Positions 4,969-5,305 of a DNA stretch of 5,305 nt are shown piece after piece. The notes under the pieces were generated by a model. That model saw only the letters and a list, made by a program, of their open reading frames with translations. It ran no database searches and was not told where the DNA came from. The stretch's first letter is position 1, and each line of letters starts with the position of its first letter. Source of the stretch: an uncultured Clostridia bacterium (GTDB taxonomy: Bacteria > Bacillota > Clostridia > Christensenellales > UBA1242); contig CAKVCH010000056.1 of the NCBI GenBank assembly GCA_934725745.1, positions 1-5,305 of the forward strand, given 5' to 3'. The position numbers and the translations under genes are program-made.

Positions 4969-5305
4969 AATTTTGAATAAAACTCAATTTAATTTTTCAA
5001 AAATATTCAAAATTATTTGTTGATTTTTATTAAAAAAGTAAAGAAAAACTAATAAAAACGAGTAAAAACTTCTTTTTGGCATTCATTTTGCTTTTTAATA
5101 TTTTTGTTAATAAATCTTGTTATATAAAAGATTAAAAGGCTGAAATAAATTATATTTTTATCGAAAAAGTATAAATGTAAGGTTACATAACACAAAATTG
5201 TCGCTTTTTGCACCCCTAAAATAGACAAAAATCCTATTTTTTTGACATTTAAAACTTTTTTTGGGCTTCCTTTTTAGTTTGAATTATTGCGCCTTGGGTC
5301 TATAC
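4969..5305. other. AT-rich non-coding tail of the window
   Basis: I find no supported gene in these 337 nt. The + strand has frequent stops. The - strand has only two short overlapping hydrophobic frames (18 and 32 codons, between 5086 and 4984), each with a poor ribosome binding site. A perfect palindrome (5175-5188) within a possible leftward promoter is listed separately. A weak stem, AAAATAG (5218-5224) with CTATTTT (5234-5240), follows. The last 30 nt (from about 5275) are less AT-rich and may belong to a gene that continues outside the window, but no frame can be chosen. Confidence 0.6.
5168..5195 (-). promoter_or_regulatory. Possible leftward promoter with a palindromic operator in its spacer
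   Basis: ATGTAA-GG-TTACAT (5175-5188) is a perfect 14-bp inverted repeat with a 2-bp centre, the size of a dimeric repressor site. On the - strand it sits between TTGTGT (5195-5190, weak -35) and TATACT (5173-5168, good -10), 16 bp apart. A bound regulator would block such a promoter. I do not recognise the sequence as the site of a known regulator. The palindrome is seen directly; the promoter and its control are inferred. Confidence 0.35.

Noticed and set aside
5242..5247. TTGACA near the end of the window
   Set aside because: No -10 lies 16-18 bp downstream, where the sequence is GC-containing (GGGCTTCC).
5276..5305. Possible edge of a neighbouring gene in the last 30 bases
   Set aside because: Open on the + strand and on part of the - strand, but too short for any family recognition, and no ribosome site is visible.

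Overview
The window looks like a chromosomal housekeeping segment of a low-GC Firmicute, most likely an uncultured clostridial lineage. The coding DNA is A-rich and the intergenic DNA is very AT-rich. Ribosome binding sites are of the strong GGAGG type, and promoters carry a TTGACA -35. The gene order dnaK, dnaJ, rsmE, mtaB, rpsU is the conserved Firmicutes heat-shock/translation neighbourhood. The species cannot be named from the sequence alone.

Layout: the 3' end of dnaK (1-432); a 310-nt gap holding a GC-rich hairpin; complete dnaJ (743-1891); a 625-nt non-coding gap (1892-2516); rsmE (2517-3239) and mtaB (3236-4486), overlapping by four bases; a gap with a terminator and a strong promoter; rpsU (4753-4929, 58 aa) with its own terminator; and a final AT-rich stretch of about 335 nt without a convincing gene. 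All five protein genes are on the + strand.

DnaK and DnaJ are partners in the Hsp70 folding cycle. RsmE methylates 16S rRNA, MtaB methylthiolates t6A37 in tRNAs, and S21 is a small-subunit ribosomal protein, so the second half of the window serves translation. In many Firmicutes prmA, which methylates ribosomal protein L11, lies between dnaJ and rsmE. Here that position is non-coding.

The most interesting part is that non-coding gap. Hairpins follow dnaJ, including two good terminators. Next comes a candidate stand-alone RNA on the - strand (about 2368 down to 2226), with its own promoter, a three-way-junction fold whose closing stem begins at the predicted transcription start, and an intrinsic terminator ending in eight U. 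I cannot assign it to a known RNA family. On the other side of the gap, the rsmE promoter is placed so that transcription should begin at or next to the start codon, which predicts a leaderless mRNA.
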